DNA of 64,000 nucleotides, taken from contig NC_088776.1 of NCBI RefSeq assembly GCF_954871325.1, positions 821,671 through 885,670 on the forward strand, read 5' to 3'. Source of the DNA: Gordionus sp. m RMFG-2023 (lineage: Eukaryota > Nematomorpha > Gordioida > Chordodea > Parachordodidae). Position 1 is the stretch's first letter, and the number at the start of each line of letters is the position of its first letter. Below, one piece after another: positions 20,111 to 33,055 of this stretch. The notes beneath the pieces were generated by a model. The model was given only the letters and a program-made list of their open reading frames with translations, was not told the origin of the DNA and ran no database searches. The position numbers and the translations under genes are program-made.

Positions 20111-20910
20111 TCAATTACTGAGGTGGTTAATGGGTGCACTTTCATGGAAAGCGGTGTAAGAGTAAGAAGATGAGGAGGGAGGGAATAATTTTTTTTTCTT
20201 TTTCATTTAAATGAGATTTACTCACTTGTAATGAATCATTTATTGATTTAAAATATATAACCATATTTATATTTGTTTATAGGAATATCACGTGAATGAT
20301 AATCATATTTATATTTGTTTATAGTAATATCACGTGAATGATAACCATATACGTGAATGATAACCATATTTATATTTGTTTATAGTAATATCACGTGAAT
20401 GATAACCATATTTTTATTTGTTTATAGGAATATCACGTGAATGATAACCATATTTATATTTGTTTATAGTAATATCACGTGAATGATAACCATATTTTTA
20501 TTTGTTTATAGGAATATCACGTGAATGATATCCATATTTATATTTGTTTATAGGAATATCACGTGAATGATAACCATATTTATTATTGTTTATAGGAATA
20601 TCACGTGAATGATAACCATATTTATATTTGTTTATAGGAATATCACGTGAATGAAGAGAAGCATAGTGATAAGAAAAAAAATCTTAATAAATAATATGAA
20701 TCAAAATATTCTGGGAAATTTATCATTTTCATGATCATAATTATATATATGTTAAAATTTACCATATTCTTATTATAATATTTTATATTGGCACAAAAAA
20801 AAAGGGAGAATTTTGAATAGAATTAAAAAAAATTAGCAGCCATTCATATTCGAAATTTGATTTAATCAAAATGAATATACACTGACAAATGATAACTTAT
20901 CCTCAAAAAA
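20111..20910 (+). repeat. Duplicated flank block X, copy 1
   Basis: One of four homologous blocks (also 23940-25070, 40540-41660 and minus 59290-60110) found downstream of the EGF genes. Shared marks: TTTATATTTGTTTATAGGAA, ATCACGTG, ATGGATCAAAATATT-like and TATTGGCACAAA. This copy contains the minisatellite. Confidence 0.65.
20255..20657. repeat. 42-bp minisatellite, about nine to ten copies
   Basis: Unit contains TTTATATTTGTTTATAGGAA, ATCACGTGAATGATA and CCATA. The other X blocks hold the unit once, so the array grew from a single ancestral copy. ATCACGTGA is an E-box-like palindrome repeated in every unit. Confidence 0.92.
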
Positions 20911-22900
20911 TTGAAAACGAATGCATCATATACTTTTCAGAGGATAAGGTTCAGAATGTGGACAATCCTACTACGACTGGTGTCAGGTTAGAGTTTGGTT
21001 AAAAAAAATAAAAATAAGTGCTATAAATGCAAAAACAAGGCATTATTACTAAGAGGATCATCTTTATCGAAGTTATAATATCTCTATGTCGTTCATGTCC
21101 GTTATATGTTAAAATGCGAATTTATATTAATTAATAGTTATCATTAATTGACCTAAATATAAAAAATAATGATGAATTATGGATCTCCAACATAATCAAT
21201 AAAAATTTGAGATCATGAAGACAAAAATATTTTTAAAAATTTTGTTTTAACTTATATAAGAACCAAAGTCAATGCTTTAATTTAGAAAAAAAAATGATTA
21301 AGAAATAATAATCCTAAGGCTGAATCTGGGTTGGAAAAATGATGCCCTAAGAAAAGGCGATATTGTGAGATAAATTATTTCATAGAATGAGGGCACGTAA
21401 ACTGAGGATAAATCCGTATTGGAACTTGTATTTGTAATTACCACGAAGGTAAATATCTCAGCTTTCTAAAAAGAATATTATATTATTTAGGCTAGAGAAT
21501 ACTTAGATTAAACTTTAATAGCTGCTACCAGTCACAGCTGAAATCGAAATGTTTGCATTGCTTACCGATATATTTTTGTGATGAAATATTTTTTTTTTAA
21601 ACAAGAGGACATGTCTTTGAGGATAAAGGTAGGGTGAGAGGATTTAAGTTGTGAGCAAGGAATATATTCAACACTCACATACTTAGGGTAAGTTCCTATT
21701 GGGCATCGCCAGATTATATGTTATATTTAATGGACACCTTTATCAAACCGTTATTTATACTGTCATATAAGTCTTTAAATATATTATTTTTTTTAGCATA
21801 AAGCACATATCTACAGTAGGACGGAGTTTTTATTTTCTATCCTTTGGGCCTTCTAAACTTAATAAATGAAGAGAGAATGAGCCAGATGTTCATATTTGGA
21901 AGTTTTTTTTTATGGAAAAATAAAATTAGGTGTAGTAAACAACATTTATTCATTATTGCAAATACTTCTTAGAAATTTAGTTTTGAATTTTTAAAATTAG
22001 TATTTAGTATGGGTCTCATCAAAATTTTGAAGTCATAAAAGTGTCAACAATATCTAACCCTCGTTTTTATAATAAGAGAGGAAGGAAGGGAGTTTCATTT
22101 TTTTAGCCTATAAATAGAGCTAATATTAGCTTATTGTTTTATTTACACGCATGCGCATCGATAAAAAATTAGCATTTTTAGGCGCCTATTTTGTGCATTT
22201 TTTTTTAAATGCCTCTTCGAAGACTTAGTCCTAGAAGTAAATTAGGTTCGCTTCAATGATTGACATAATTTTTTTTATCTGTAACTCAAACTTTATTTCG
22301 AAGGAAATCTATACAAAACGCAAATTAACGCGATATTATGACCTACTAAGCCATAAGTTTTTAAAAGATTTTTTCTTTTTTGAAATTATTACTTAGAAGA
22401 CTCAAATAGTTGATAGATAAATCCTTTAATAATTCTTTAAAAATCATCCCCAAAATAAAAAAAAGAGATTTTTTAAAATAAAGAGAGTAGTAAATATATT
22501 TATACCATAATAGAAATAGAAATAAATTAAAAAATTTGAGTAAAATTTAAGGTAGAGAGGTGAATATACCATTTTTACAATAACAAATATCTAATTAAAT
22601 ATAGCAGATTTAAGCAATTTTAGTATAGTTCTAATCATTATTAAAAAACTTTAGAAAAAACACATCCATAATCAAGAGTTCATATACATAACTCTTATTA
22701 ACAAACCAATGTTTAGCTAAGAATTTTTTTTTTAAATTTAAAATTTAAATTTTTATCTTTTTTCTTATTTTTTTATGTTTAAATATTAAAGGCTATTTTA
22801 TAAAAAAATTATCAAAAATGTTAAAGAATATCTTGTTAACTCTACTAAGTGCATTCTTAATGGGTAAGATTAATTAATTATATTTTATATTTAAATCTAT
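20911..22900 (+). repeat. Duplicated block B, copy 1 (ends in a signal-peptide exon)
   Basis: About 2 kb direct repeat with 26350-28640. Shared anchors include AAAATGCGAATTT, GAGGGCAC(G/A)TAAACTGAGG and AACAAGAGGACATGTC-like. Its end carries the first exon at 22818. No other coding signal that I can defend; a stretch near 20950-20990 reads ECGQSYYDWCQ in one frame but is not kept in copy 2. Confidence 0.6.
22818..22863 (+). CDS. Orphan signal-peptide exon, B type, copy 1
   Basis: ATG then codons for MLKNILLTLLSAFLM plus one base, donor GGTAAG at 22864: same length, phase and donor as EGF gene 1 exon 1. No EGF exon follows before the next first exon at 28545. It could be an alternative first exon spliced over long distance, or left behind by duplication. 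Confidence 0.5.
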
Positions 22901-23939
22901 AGAAATTATTTTTAATAATAATAGTATAGTAAAAACCTCTATTACACTTAAATTTACCCAAAATTGCATACTAAACCCCCCCCCCCCCCCAAGTTTAAAT
23001 TTATAATTTTCAACCCGATTAATGATTTTTTCACAATTAATTTTAACCCTTTTAATTAATTTATTAGCCATTTATAGTTGGTATGTGTGTTATAGAAATT
23101 AAATTAGAGAACTAATTGTTTGGTAGGATATACATGATATTATTGTATAAATTCTAATAATAACTAAGTTTAATAAAAAAAAAAATTTTGAAATATTCGA
23201 ATTGTATATTTATAGCTCCTATTTCCCAAATGTCTTAAAATGAATGAATTATTATGTTTTGCTGATATTAAATTGTCCATATTAATGTTCCATAGATTAT
23301 AAATGCAGATACCCCAATGTACATGTCATTATTGATAATATGTGTTTCCGCGATTATATATTGAAATGTATCGGAGATATTATATTCGAAATCATCATAA
23401 GGGGAGAAGATTCGATAAATTCCCTGAACGTCTTCAAGGCGTCCCGATACAATTCAAAGGAGCGATTCGATACAATTTAAAGGAGCGATTCGATACAATT
23501 TAAAGGGACGATTTGATACAACACCACCATAGAGAGAGGGACGCTGGGCTTGTGAAGGGTGGGCGTGTTGAAGCTGTTGAAAAAAAGAAGAAATAAATTT
23601 AATATAATACATCAAATGTCAGTTATTTTCTGACAGGGGAATTAGTTTTTCCTGGTGGATGGGAGGAAAACGAAATCATCACATGGGTTGTTGTTAGAAA
23701 GAAAAGTTTCTTTGTTTGGATTTGGAGTGAAGATATTGGATGAAGACGGGATTGATTGGGGAAGATTTAATATTGTTAATATCTATAATGTTATATGTGC
23801 ATAAATAAAGATGACTTGTAGTAATGTTTATTATATTTATTTAATATTATTAGAAAGGATTATTTTGGATAATAAGTTATATTTTTGAGAGTAAAGGGTT
23901 GAGAGTAGTTTATATGTTTTTTTACCAATACTTACCCTA
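22864..23939. other. Non-coding stretch with 23-bp tandem repeat
   Basis: Includes a 15-base C run (22976-22990) and three copies of a 23-bp unit at 23446-23520 (core GATACAATTTAAAGGAGCG). No gene seen. Confidence 0.55.
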
Positions 23940-25070
23940 TCTCACTTCTATTCAATCCATTCGATCTTTCGTACTGCAACATTTGCTTTTGTTTTCGCTT
24001 CCAATTCCTCTTGGATTTCCATCTTCCATCGTCTACTTTCTTTTTTTTTATTCTCTATTTTATTGTTAGTTATGTTGTTTATCTCTTATTTTTATGAGTG
24101 ATTCTTATTTGTACAATATTGAGCGCTTTGTTTAGGTATGAAGTATTAATTAATAGTATGTTTTGGTTTAATGAGGATGGCTGGGGGGGGGGTGTCTAAT
24201 TTCTTCTTTCTCATATAGATAGATGTTGGATTCATTTACTTGTGAATAAATCATTTAATCATTTCAATATAACCATTTTTATATTTGTTTATAGGAATCA
24301 CGGGGGGGGGGGGCATAGTTTAAAAAATACAATATTAATATGGATCAAAATATTTTGGGCAATTTAATCATTTTTAAGATCATCATAATTTTTAATTACT
24401 GATATATTTGTTTAAAATTTACCATATTCTTATATAATATTTCATATTGGCACAAAGAGGAAATTCTAATAAATTAAAATTTGCGGCTTTCAATATTGGA
24501 ATTTGATTAATCAAAATGGAAATGTACTGACACCTCAATACTTACCTAGACAGAATAAATGATTTATTGTTTATTTTCAAAATTATTGTTGAATATAAAA
24601 TCAGATGGGTGGGGTCACATATGATTATTTTTTTATAAATGAATAAATTTATCACATATTGGAAACTAAATATTAGCGTTACCAACTGATTCGCATTGAT
24701 ACCCAATATATGTTGAAAAACGATCTTCGAAGATTTTTGCAAGATTTATTTGCAGAGATTTTGAACAGATCACCAAAATTGAAGAATAAATACAAAAGAT
24801 CTTTTTACAGAAATTATTTAGTATTTTAGGTAAAATTTGATTTATCTGTAATGGGCATTTCCCAAATTTTTTTCTCTTATTTATCTTCAGATATCAATAA
24901 TTTTTAGAAGATTGTTTTTATTTTCGAAAAGAATTTCAAACGCTATGTCAGTCAGGTAGTATTGACAGTCATCATTGGATTAAGTATAAGAAATGACAAT
25001 ATTTTAAATAGAATTTGAGGAAGTTTGACGTTTCGATGATCGATTGTTTGTACAAATTATAATTTGTCCG
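23940..25070 (+). repeat. Duplicated flank block X, copy 2
   Basis: Long match to 40540-41660, from the pyrimidine-rich TTCGTACTGCAAC(A/G)TTTGC to TTTCGATGATCGATTG. Carries G runs at 24183-24191 and 24302-24313. Confidence 0.7.
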
Positions 25071-26349
25071 ATATAATATATGAAACACCCTTTAATTGGA
25101 TTCCAATCAAGAAAATATGTATACTATAAAAATATTTAATTTATTTTCTAATATAAAAACTATTGTCGTGTTAAACGTCTTTCAATTACATATTTTAGTC
25201 AGAAAAATATTGTCTGATTCTCGACATTTCATTAATAGATGTTCAAACTGTTGTGGCATCTATGGGGAAAATCTTAAGGCTTGCATAGTATTTTTCCCAA
25301 AAAATGAGAATTTACAACACTAATAAAAACACTAAAAGTCGCATATACTTTTGTATATTTTCAACAAATTTTTTATAAATTAAAAAAATATTTCTTTATA
25401 TACAAAAAAAATATACTAAATTCTACCATTCTTAAAAATTAATGAATATTAATTTAATTTAATTTAATTTAATGGAAGCGAGGCAGGAAATTATTAAATT
25501 CATTCTTTGTAAGAGACTATTAACCGGGGGGGGGGGGAGTGGCGGCAGGTTAGGTCTAAATTTTTAAAATGGGTTGAAGGGCGTGTTTGTGTCTTGTGGC
25601 TGTCATAGTCTCAGCCTCTTGCCTAATGGCATGATACAATCATCGGCTGTTGCATATTCAGCATTAATTTCCATGTGAAGAACTAAAAGATGAAAAAACA
25701 GTTTTTGAAAGGAGTTGAAAATGAACCTATTATATATTCCTGAAAAAAAAATAACACTTTGAGTTCTTCGTAGTGCGTATTGATCGATGAAGCTAGGATA
25801 TCATTGCACGGGACCTGGGTCTTCCTCTTCGATCTAAAGGTAATCGGAACTGATTTATAAATTCTATATATATTTATCATTTTACTTACAAACTGAGATA
25901 CACCGTAAAGTGACATTAATGAATTAACTAAGGAACCAAAATCTTAACTTTAATGTAATAACAACACAACCTAAACACTATTTTAAGAAAAAATAATAAT
26001 AATAAAGTTTCATCTATTAATAGTAAATATTTTCCCATCTCCTGATTTTCTATTTAAATACCTATATTCAAATTCAGTTTACAGTTATTGCCATTATGCA
26101 ATCATGTATAAAAAAAAATGGAAAGAATCAGGAAGAAAATATAACAATATTATCGTAACTGGCATTCACGCCCCAATTTTACTATAAAAAATAATATGAT
26201 GATTCCTCAAAAGATTCTAAGGTCCGATTTTAAGATTAGAATCCAGTCAAAATGTTTCAATAAAGGAAAGTTAATATATTTGTTTATGAAAATATTTGGG
26301 AACTGATACAATAAAAAAATTAATTGATATCGATCTTTAAAACAACTTG
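25071..26349. other. Non-coding; possible decayed cysteine-rich exon and duplicated flank
   Basis: At 25220-25320 a frame after TTAATAG reads CSNCCGIYGENLKACIV, reminiscent of an EGF-like exon but without the CxC core; I do not call it a gene. 25680-26010 is an inverted relative of 54880-55200. G run at 25526-25537. 26020-26290 matches 9425-9760 upstream of gene 1. Confidence 0.4.
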
Positions 26350-28544
26350 GAATATCTAAAGATTGAAAACCAAATCAGTCACATACTTTTTAGAGGATAG
26401 GTTAAAGATGATGACCCCCTAACCCTAACCTTAACCCTCTTTTAAAATATGTTATAAATAAACAAAATTATAACCTCCCAGATTTAGGGCTTATAACTGG
26501 AATCGTGTTTCGGTTCTGGAAGGTTCATGGTATTATATGATGTTCTTCAAATATTTTCTGCGGTAAAAGAAAATCAATCATCTATCGACTTAACAAAAAC
26601 GATTTAAATATTGTTAATAAAGGGGTACTATTTTGTCTTAAGATTTGCAAGCGACTCCTCTTTGAAAATAATGAATATAAACCCTGAATTTAATCGTAAT
26701 TGAAAGAATTTGGCAGAGTGGAATGCGTAAAACAAGGGCATTATACTAAGAGGATAATCTTTATCTAAGTTAGAATTCTCTAAGTCGTTTATATGTCCAT
26801 TATGTTTAAAATGCGAATTTTTAATGATAGTTATTCATAACATTTACCGAAATACAAAAAATAATTATTGATTATGGATCCCCAAAACATACACCATCGT
26901 TAAAATTTTAACATCAAAGAGGAACCTAATTATTTTTAAAAAAAACATTTTTTTTAACTTATATAAAGATCCAAAAATAAAAATTCAAGTGCTTTAATTT
27001 AGAATAAAAAAGAGCGATAAAATAATAATTCAAAGGCTGAAAAAAGTAGTTTAGAAAAATGATGACCTAAGATAACGCGATATTGTGAGATAAATTATTT
27101 CATACAATGAGGGCACATAAACTGAGGATAAGTCCGTATTGGAACTTGCCATTTGTAATTACAGCGATATATTATGGTAAATATCTCAGGTGTTCCATAG
27201 AATACTTAGATGAACTTTAATAGCCACTAGCCGCTACCCGTCACAGCTGAAATCAAAATGTTGCATTACTTACCGATATGTTTTTGTGATGAAATATTTA
27301 TTTTAAACAGAGGACATGTCCCAAAGAAAGTAATATGAGGGATTTGAGTTGTCGGCAAGGAATATATTCAACGTGCACATATCTGAAAGTGCGTTCCTAT
27401 TGGGTATTGCCAGTTTATATGTTATATTAAATGGATGACCTTTTTAACCTTTCCTTAAATCTTCAAATATATATTTTTTTAGCACAAAGAACATATTTCC
27501 AGTAGGATGAGTTTTTATTTACCGTCCTTTAGATCCTCTAAACTTCTTAATAAATGAAGAGAGAATGAGCTAGATGTTCACTGACCATTCTCGTCCCTTG
27601 GGAGTTTTTTCTATGATAAAAATTAGGTTGCACTAAACAACATTTATTCATTTTTGCAAAATTCTTCTTTAGAAATTTAATTTTTAAATTTAAAATTATT
27701 ATTTAGCAAAGTGTCAACGATATCACTCATCCACCCCCCTTCCAATTTTTTTTTCTAATAAGAGAGTAAGGAAGGAAGAATAAAATCATTGTTTTAAAAT
27801 GTTTCAATAGATGTAAGTTGTCTTAGCAAATATATTAGCTTATATTTTTTTTGTTTACACGCGATCAATAAGAAAAAAGGCATAATTTTTACAAATGGCG
27901 CATATTTTGGTGCGTTTTTTTAAACTGCCTCTCCAAGATTTAGCATCTAGAGTAAATTAGGTTCGCTTCTAAAGATTGACATAATTTTTGATCTGTCAAC
28001 TCAAACTTTATTTCGAAAGAAATCTATATAAACGCAAATTAATTAATCGCAAATATAGATATTACTTAAGTTATATCTTAAAAAAAAATTTTTTTTTTTT
28101 CGAAATTATTACTTAGAAATGTCAAAAAAAATTTGACTCAAGAAAATTAATAGATTATTCCATTAAAATTCTTTAAAAATCACTGCATTTAGATCCTCCT
28201 GAAACGAAGCTATTTTCAAAAAAAAAGAGGAGTAGTAAATTTCTAAGTATAATAGAAAAAGAAAATTCTTTAATAAAATTTAAGGTAAAGAGGTGAATAT
28301 ACCATCATCCAATTTTCTAATTAAATATAGCAGATTTAAGCAATTTTAGTATAGTTCAAATCATTATTACACAAATTTTAAAAAAACACATCCATAATAG
28401 AGAGTTCATAAACTTTATCCCTATTTACTAACCAAGGTTTTGCTAGGAATTTTTGTATTAAATTTTAATTTTTTCCTTTATCTTTTCTTATTTTTTTATG
28501 ATAAGAAAATTAAAGATTATATTTTATAAAAAAAATTATTTAAA
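26350..28544 (+). repeat. Duplicated block B, copy 2
   Basis: Partner of 20911-22900, diverged by many small indels. No coding besides the first exon at its end. Confidence 0.6.
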
Positions 28545-28590
28545 ATGTTAAAAAATATCATGTTAACCCTACTAAGCGCATTCATAATTG
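28545..28590 (+). CDS. Signal-peptide exon, B type, copy 2 (possible first exon of EGF gene 2)
   Basis: Codes MLKNIMLTLLSAFII plus one base, donor GGTAAG at 28591. Intact and in phase 1, so it could splice to exon 2 of gene 2 at 32052. This matters because the A-type first exon nearer to gene 2 (29379) is frame-broken. Confidence 0.5.
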
Positions 28591-29378
28591 GTAAGATTAA
28601 TTAATTAATTATATTTTATATTTAAATCTATAGAAATTATTTTTCAATTCGAGTGGACTCGAACAGACATTTTCTGGGATTTAGATCTTAATTTTTATAA
28701 CTTATTCCTTGAGTGGAGTCGGATCTCCACAAAATTTTAAAATTATTTTATATAATTTCTTTCAGCAATTCTAATGTTTCCAATTTCTTTGTATATTGGA
28801 AAAATTATCGGTCTCGTATCGATTGGACTAGAATGAAAGAATGCAGATCTCTAATTAGAACTCTGACTTTTAAATCCAAATCATAACTTCTGAAAGCATC
28901 TACAATTTAAAATAGGAGACATACAGAAATTATGTAATCTTGTTCTAGATAGAGTATTGATAACTCTTCAATATATTTTTTAATCAAAATTTTTATTTTA
29001 GCTGGATTATAACTTAATTAATGATTTATTTTATTTTTTTAAAAATTTACGATTAAATTTTTGCTAATTACAACACATAAAGAAAATTTCTAATCTAATT
29101 TAAAGTAACGGAGAGTTAAGAAATCTAATTAATCTCGCCATCAAATTTTATGAAAACTAAAACAGAAATTCTAAAATATAATCAAAGGTCAACCAACATC
29201 TTTTGTTATTTATTATTGAGTTTTGGTTCTTCTAATAACTATCTAGATAAGAAATTTTTTATTTAAATATATATATATCTATATATTATAAAAGAATTTA
29301 ATCTTTAATTTAAATTTAAAAAATTTTTTTATTTTGTTAATAAATTTATATTTTAAAAACTTTTAAAAAAAAATTACA
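28591..29378 (+). other. Upstream region of the A-type exon of gene 2
   Basis: From about 28740 matches 9820-10449. AGATAAG at 29245-29251. No coding. Confidence 0.45.
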
Positions 29379-29428
29379 ATGCTTAAGAATATCTCGCTAA
29401 TTCTATTATGTACTCTCCTGATTGATTG
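29379..29428 (+). pseudogene. EGF gene 2 A-type first exon, frame broken
   Basis: Begins MLKNISLILLCTLL like gene 1, but the last bases read CTGATTGATTGGTAAG: a 4-bp tandem duplication (ATTG) adds a base to the frame. The donor would then be in phase 2, out of register with the phase 1 acceptor of exon 2. Confidence 0.65.
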
Positions 29429-30610
29429 GTAAGTTTATTTTATTGATATAGTAAAAATAAAAAGTAACTGCATATGTTTTACAGGCATGAAATGATGTAT
29501 ACTAAACATAGGGATTAAACTAAAAAAAAATTCAAATATTAATTCTCTAAAAATAAAAATATGATGATTTTTTAAAATAAAATATTAATATATTTTTAAT
29601 ATTAATTATTTTTTTTGATAATAATAAAAATAATTTTAATTAAAAATAAGAAATAATTTAAAAGATATTAAGATAAAATATATTTATAAAAAACAAACAA
29701 ATAAGAATGTATTACAAATTATATGAAAAGTTTTTATATATAAATAAAGAATTATAGGAACATGTCACCCTAAAGAAGAGTGAAAGTTAGTAAAATTGGA
29801 TCAGAAAATTTCTAAAAAAATCTAAAGACGAAGGTAGAATCCTTCATTAGGTCACCTGTAATCTGTCTTCTTCCTTTTTGCCAAAGGTTCTAATCTCCTA
29901 GCTGCCCTCAAAAAAGTTATCTATCCTGAAATAGCCAGCTTGTTTATTTTTTAAAAGACTTCTGTCAAGGGCAGAACATGAGAAGTTATTGTTGCAAATC
30001 AATACAACTGTAGTCTCAGGTTAGTAAGTAACTTTTCATCCAGAGGATAAGAGATATACCTTCCGGGAATAGAACGTTATGTGAAAGGACTTCTGGTTTA
30101 AGAGTGAATAGGATATTAATTTTTTTGTGGGTAACTAGGAGATTAGAACCTTTGGCAAAAAGGAAGAAGACAGATTACAGTTGACCTCACCGAAGGATTC
30201 TACCTTCGTTAGATTTTTATAGAAATTTCCCGATCCAATTTTCATAAGCTTTCACTATTCTCTAGATGATTTGTTCCTAATTCTTTATTTAATATTTTTT
30301 TTTCCATATAATTTGTATTACAATTCTTATTTGTTTGTTTTTTATAAATATATTTTATCTTAATATCTTTTAAATTGTTTCTTATTTTTAATTAAAATTA
30401 TTTTTATTATTATAATAGCAAAAAATAATAATTAATATTAAAAATATATTAATATTTTATTTTTAAAAATTACAATATTTTTATAATTTTTTTTAGAGGT
30501 ATTTGAATTTTTTTTTAGTTTATTCCCTAAGTACATCATTTCATGCCTGTAAAACATATGCAGTTATAATTATACTTTTTATTTTTACTATATCAATAAA
30601 ATAAACTTAC

Positions 30611-30656
30611 CAATTAGAAGAGTACATAATAGAATTACCGAGATATTCTTAAGCAT
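30611..30656 (-). CDS. Orphan A-type signal-peptide exon, minus strand
   Basis: Minus-strand ATG at 30654-30656, codes MLKNISVILLCTLLI plus one base, donor GT at 30610-30609. Intact, unlike its partner in the left arm, but no EGF exon follows it on this strand. Likely a by-product of the inverted duplication. Confidence 0.45.
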
Positions 30657-30929
30657 TGTAATTTTTTTTTAAAGTTTTTAAATATAAATTTAATAACAAA
30701 ATTAAAGATTTTTTAAGTTTAAATAAAGATTAAATTCTTTTATAATATATAGATATATATATATATGAATAAAAAATATCTTATCTAGATGGTTATTGGA
30801 AGAACCAAGAACTCAATAACAATACAAAGATGGGACCTTGGATTATATTTTAGAATTTCTGTTGGTTCTAATAAAATGGATGGCTTATTTCAAAAAATGT
30901 TAACGGTGTTGATGACTATTGGTATGAAG

Positions 30930-31430
30930 ACACTGTTTATAAGACTTCTATCATTTCGATGGCAGAACTTGAGAAGTTATTTCGTTGCAAAATCCATACA
31001 ACTTTAGTCTCAGGTTCTTGAGAAATCTTTCACCCAGAAGAGATAAGAGATATACCTTCCAGGAATAGGGGGCTTTTATATGAAAGGCCAACTGGTTTAA
31101 GAGTAATAGGATATTAATTTTTTTGAGGGCAGCTAGGAAAACGTTTTTCATGTTTGGCGGGTTACGCCCGCGGAAAAACTTGCAGTGTTTGAGATGTTAA
31201 GCATTTGATTAGATAGACAGATTAAATCTACTCAAATGGAGGACACAATGGATTCAATAACGTCACTAGGGAAGGGGGAGTTCAAGGGCCCAAGCCCCTT
31301 GTAAAATTTGAATAGCCCCTGCATTATAGCCATGTTGAAGAGCGATGGTTATGCGTACATATTCACCAGCCATGAGGAGGCCGAGATTGGAACGGGAATG
31401 GCTTTGAACTGTTCATAACTGGTGCTTACT
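30930..31430 (-). pseudogene. Reverse-transcriptase element relic, copy 3
   Basis: Colinear with 11400-11810: minus-strand frames include KNVFLAALKKI and YEQFKAIPV with heavy decay. It sits at the same place in intron 1 of gene 2 as copy 2 in gene 1, so it was present before the genes duplicated. A further part copy lies at about 29940-30115. Confidence 0.55.
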
Positions 31431-32051
31431 TTATCTTTATAATTTTTTATATTTCTTGTATCTGATTTAACAATCTATGATTAATTTTTTAATTTATAAT
31501 AAATATATATTTTTTTTTATCATTTTCTCAACAATATACAATTAATAATTAATAAATAATAACATTTAAAAATATTTTTAAAAAACAAAATATCAACAAA
31601 TTTAATATTTAATTATTTATCTCTGAGCTCCTAAAATTGTAATATAATTTAGAAAATCTTAAATCAGGAACACCTGTAAGCGGGGAGGTATTAAAAGTCA
31701 GCTAGTATATATTTTTCAACATCTAGAATCCAGAGGAGTAGCCAGAAGGATTATCGTTCAATGAATTCTTTTAAAAAAAAGAAAAAAAAATTAAATATTA
31801 TAAGATATTTGATTTTGATTTTATGTATATTCCCTTATCTCTTGTTATTTTTTCCTTATTCTTTTTACGTTTTTTCCCCAAATTGTTTCCCACTGAAAAT
31901 TATATATCCTCTAAATATCAGATCTATTCAACCAAATTATATGTGTATACAATAAATATACTCTAGAAAACAAATAGGAAGATCTAATTTTATATTTCCT
32001 GCCGAATAAATTTTTTAATAAAAAAAAATATATTTATATCTATTTATTTAG

Positions 32052-32120
32052 CAGTTACAATTGGGGAGGCTATAGAGAACATTTGTGGATTCGGCAAATA
32101 TGGAAATAATTGTTCTGCAG
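32052..32120 (+). CDS. EGF gene 2 exon 2
   Basis: AVTIGEAIENICGFGKYGNN then CSA; acceptor TTTATTTAG, donor GCAG|GTTG. Two cysteines as in gene 1. Confidence 0.65.
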
Positions 32121-33055
32121 GTTGTAATAAAGATATAAATCATTATTATAAATATAAACAACTTTTCTAGGTCTCGTTTATTAGAAACCGCTAAATTAGC
32201 GCTATATCGCTTCTCAATTTGAAATATCTAAATTAACAAATAACCAAATAAATATCGTGGCTTTGAGCAACCCTATAAAATAAACTGATTGTAGCGATTA
32301 CTTATGCTCAATTTTTTTGATTTTTTAAGTTTTAGATAAATTTTAAGAGTCTGTTATTTGTATATTTGTGTATTTTACATTTAACCCGCCAAAAAAGTAA
32401 TTTTATAAAATATGCTCTATTTTTTTTAAGGGAAGATCAAAAATATTTTATCGTTTTTTTTCCGTTCCCAGATTCGAGAAAAATATTTTTTGTTCCTATT
32501 CTTCTTATCAATTTTTTGAGAATCTTCCCAGAAAATCCCTTAAAAAGGATCATATTATATTTATTGAACCAATTCTCAGCCAAACGTCAATAATTTTTTG
32601 AATATTTTTATACAATATTTTATAACTCACCTTATTCCTTGAGAATTATATAAATATAATTAATAAAATTACTTAATCAAATCCGAGAAAAAAATTTTTT
32701 TTTACTCGAAATAATGATATAGATAGTTTAAAAAAAATGCTTTGATCTGAATTGAACTGAATCCCGAATGCATAAATAATTTTACACAGAGTTTCAAATT
32801 GCTTATTCAAAATATAAAAATCTTTGAATGCTTTTTGATCAAATTATATACCTAAAATTTCAACTCTTTTTTTAAGCAAAAAATCTTCTACAAAATCATT
32901 TGTGATTATATTTTTTCCAAACTCGGGTTATAAGTATTATTTTAGATTTAATAATTAGAAGTAAACCAGAATTCTGTTTATTTTTATGCTTATGAGATAT
33001 TTAGTTAATATAATAATATATATTTATATATACGTTATTTATGAAAAAAAATAAG

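Larger units (their letters stand above)
29160..30885. repeat. Large inverted repeat, arms about 0.75 kb
   Basis: Left arm about 29160-29915, right arm about 30140-30885, spacer about 0.2 kb. Both arms hold the A-type first exon, the AGATAAG site and the AAAGACGAAGGTAGA(A/G)TCCTTC segment. Arms have diverged by small indels. The spacer carries a piece of the reverse-transcriptase relic in direct orientation with 30930-31130. Confidence 0.8.
29429..32051 (+). other. Intron 1 region of EGF gene 2
   Basis: Holds the right part of the inverted repeat and the reverse-transcriptase relic. From 31620 it realigns with 13095 onward of gene 1. Confidence 0.55.

Noticed and set aside
20944-20992. ECGQSYYDWCQ between AAG and GTTAG, possible small exon
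   Set aside because: Not kept in the homologous block near 26395 and would end in phase 0.
25096-25323. 75-codon frame with CSNCCGIYG
   Set aside because: Cysteine-rich but lacks the CxC core, phase 1 exon borders and a paralogue; most of the frame is AT-biased.
26405-26440. CCCTAACCCTAACCTTAACCCT, telomere-like
   Set aside because: Only about four imperfect units in one place; too short to call an interstitial telomere.
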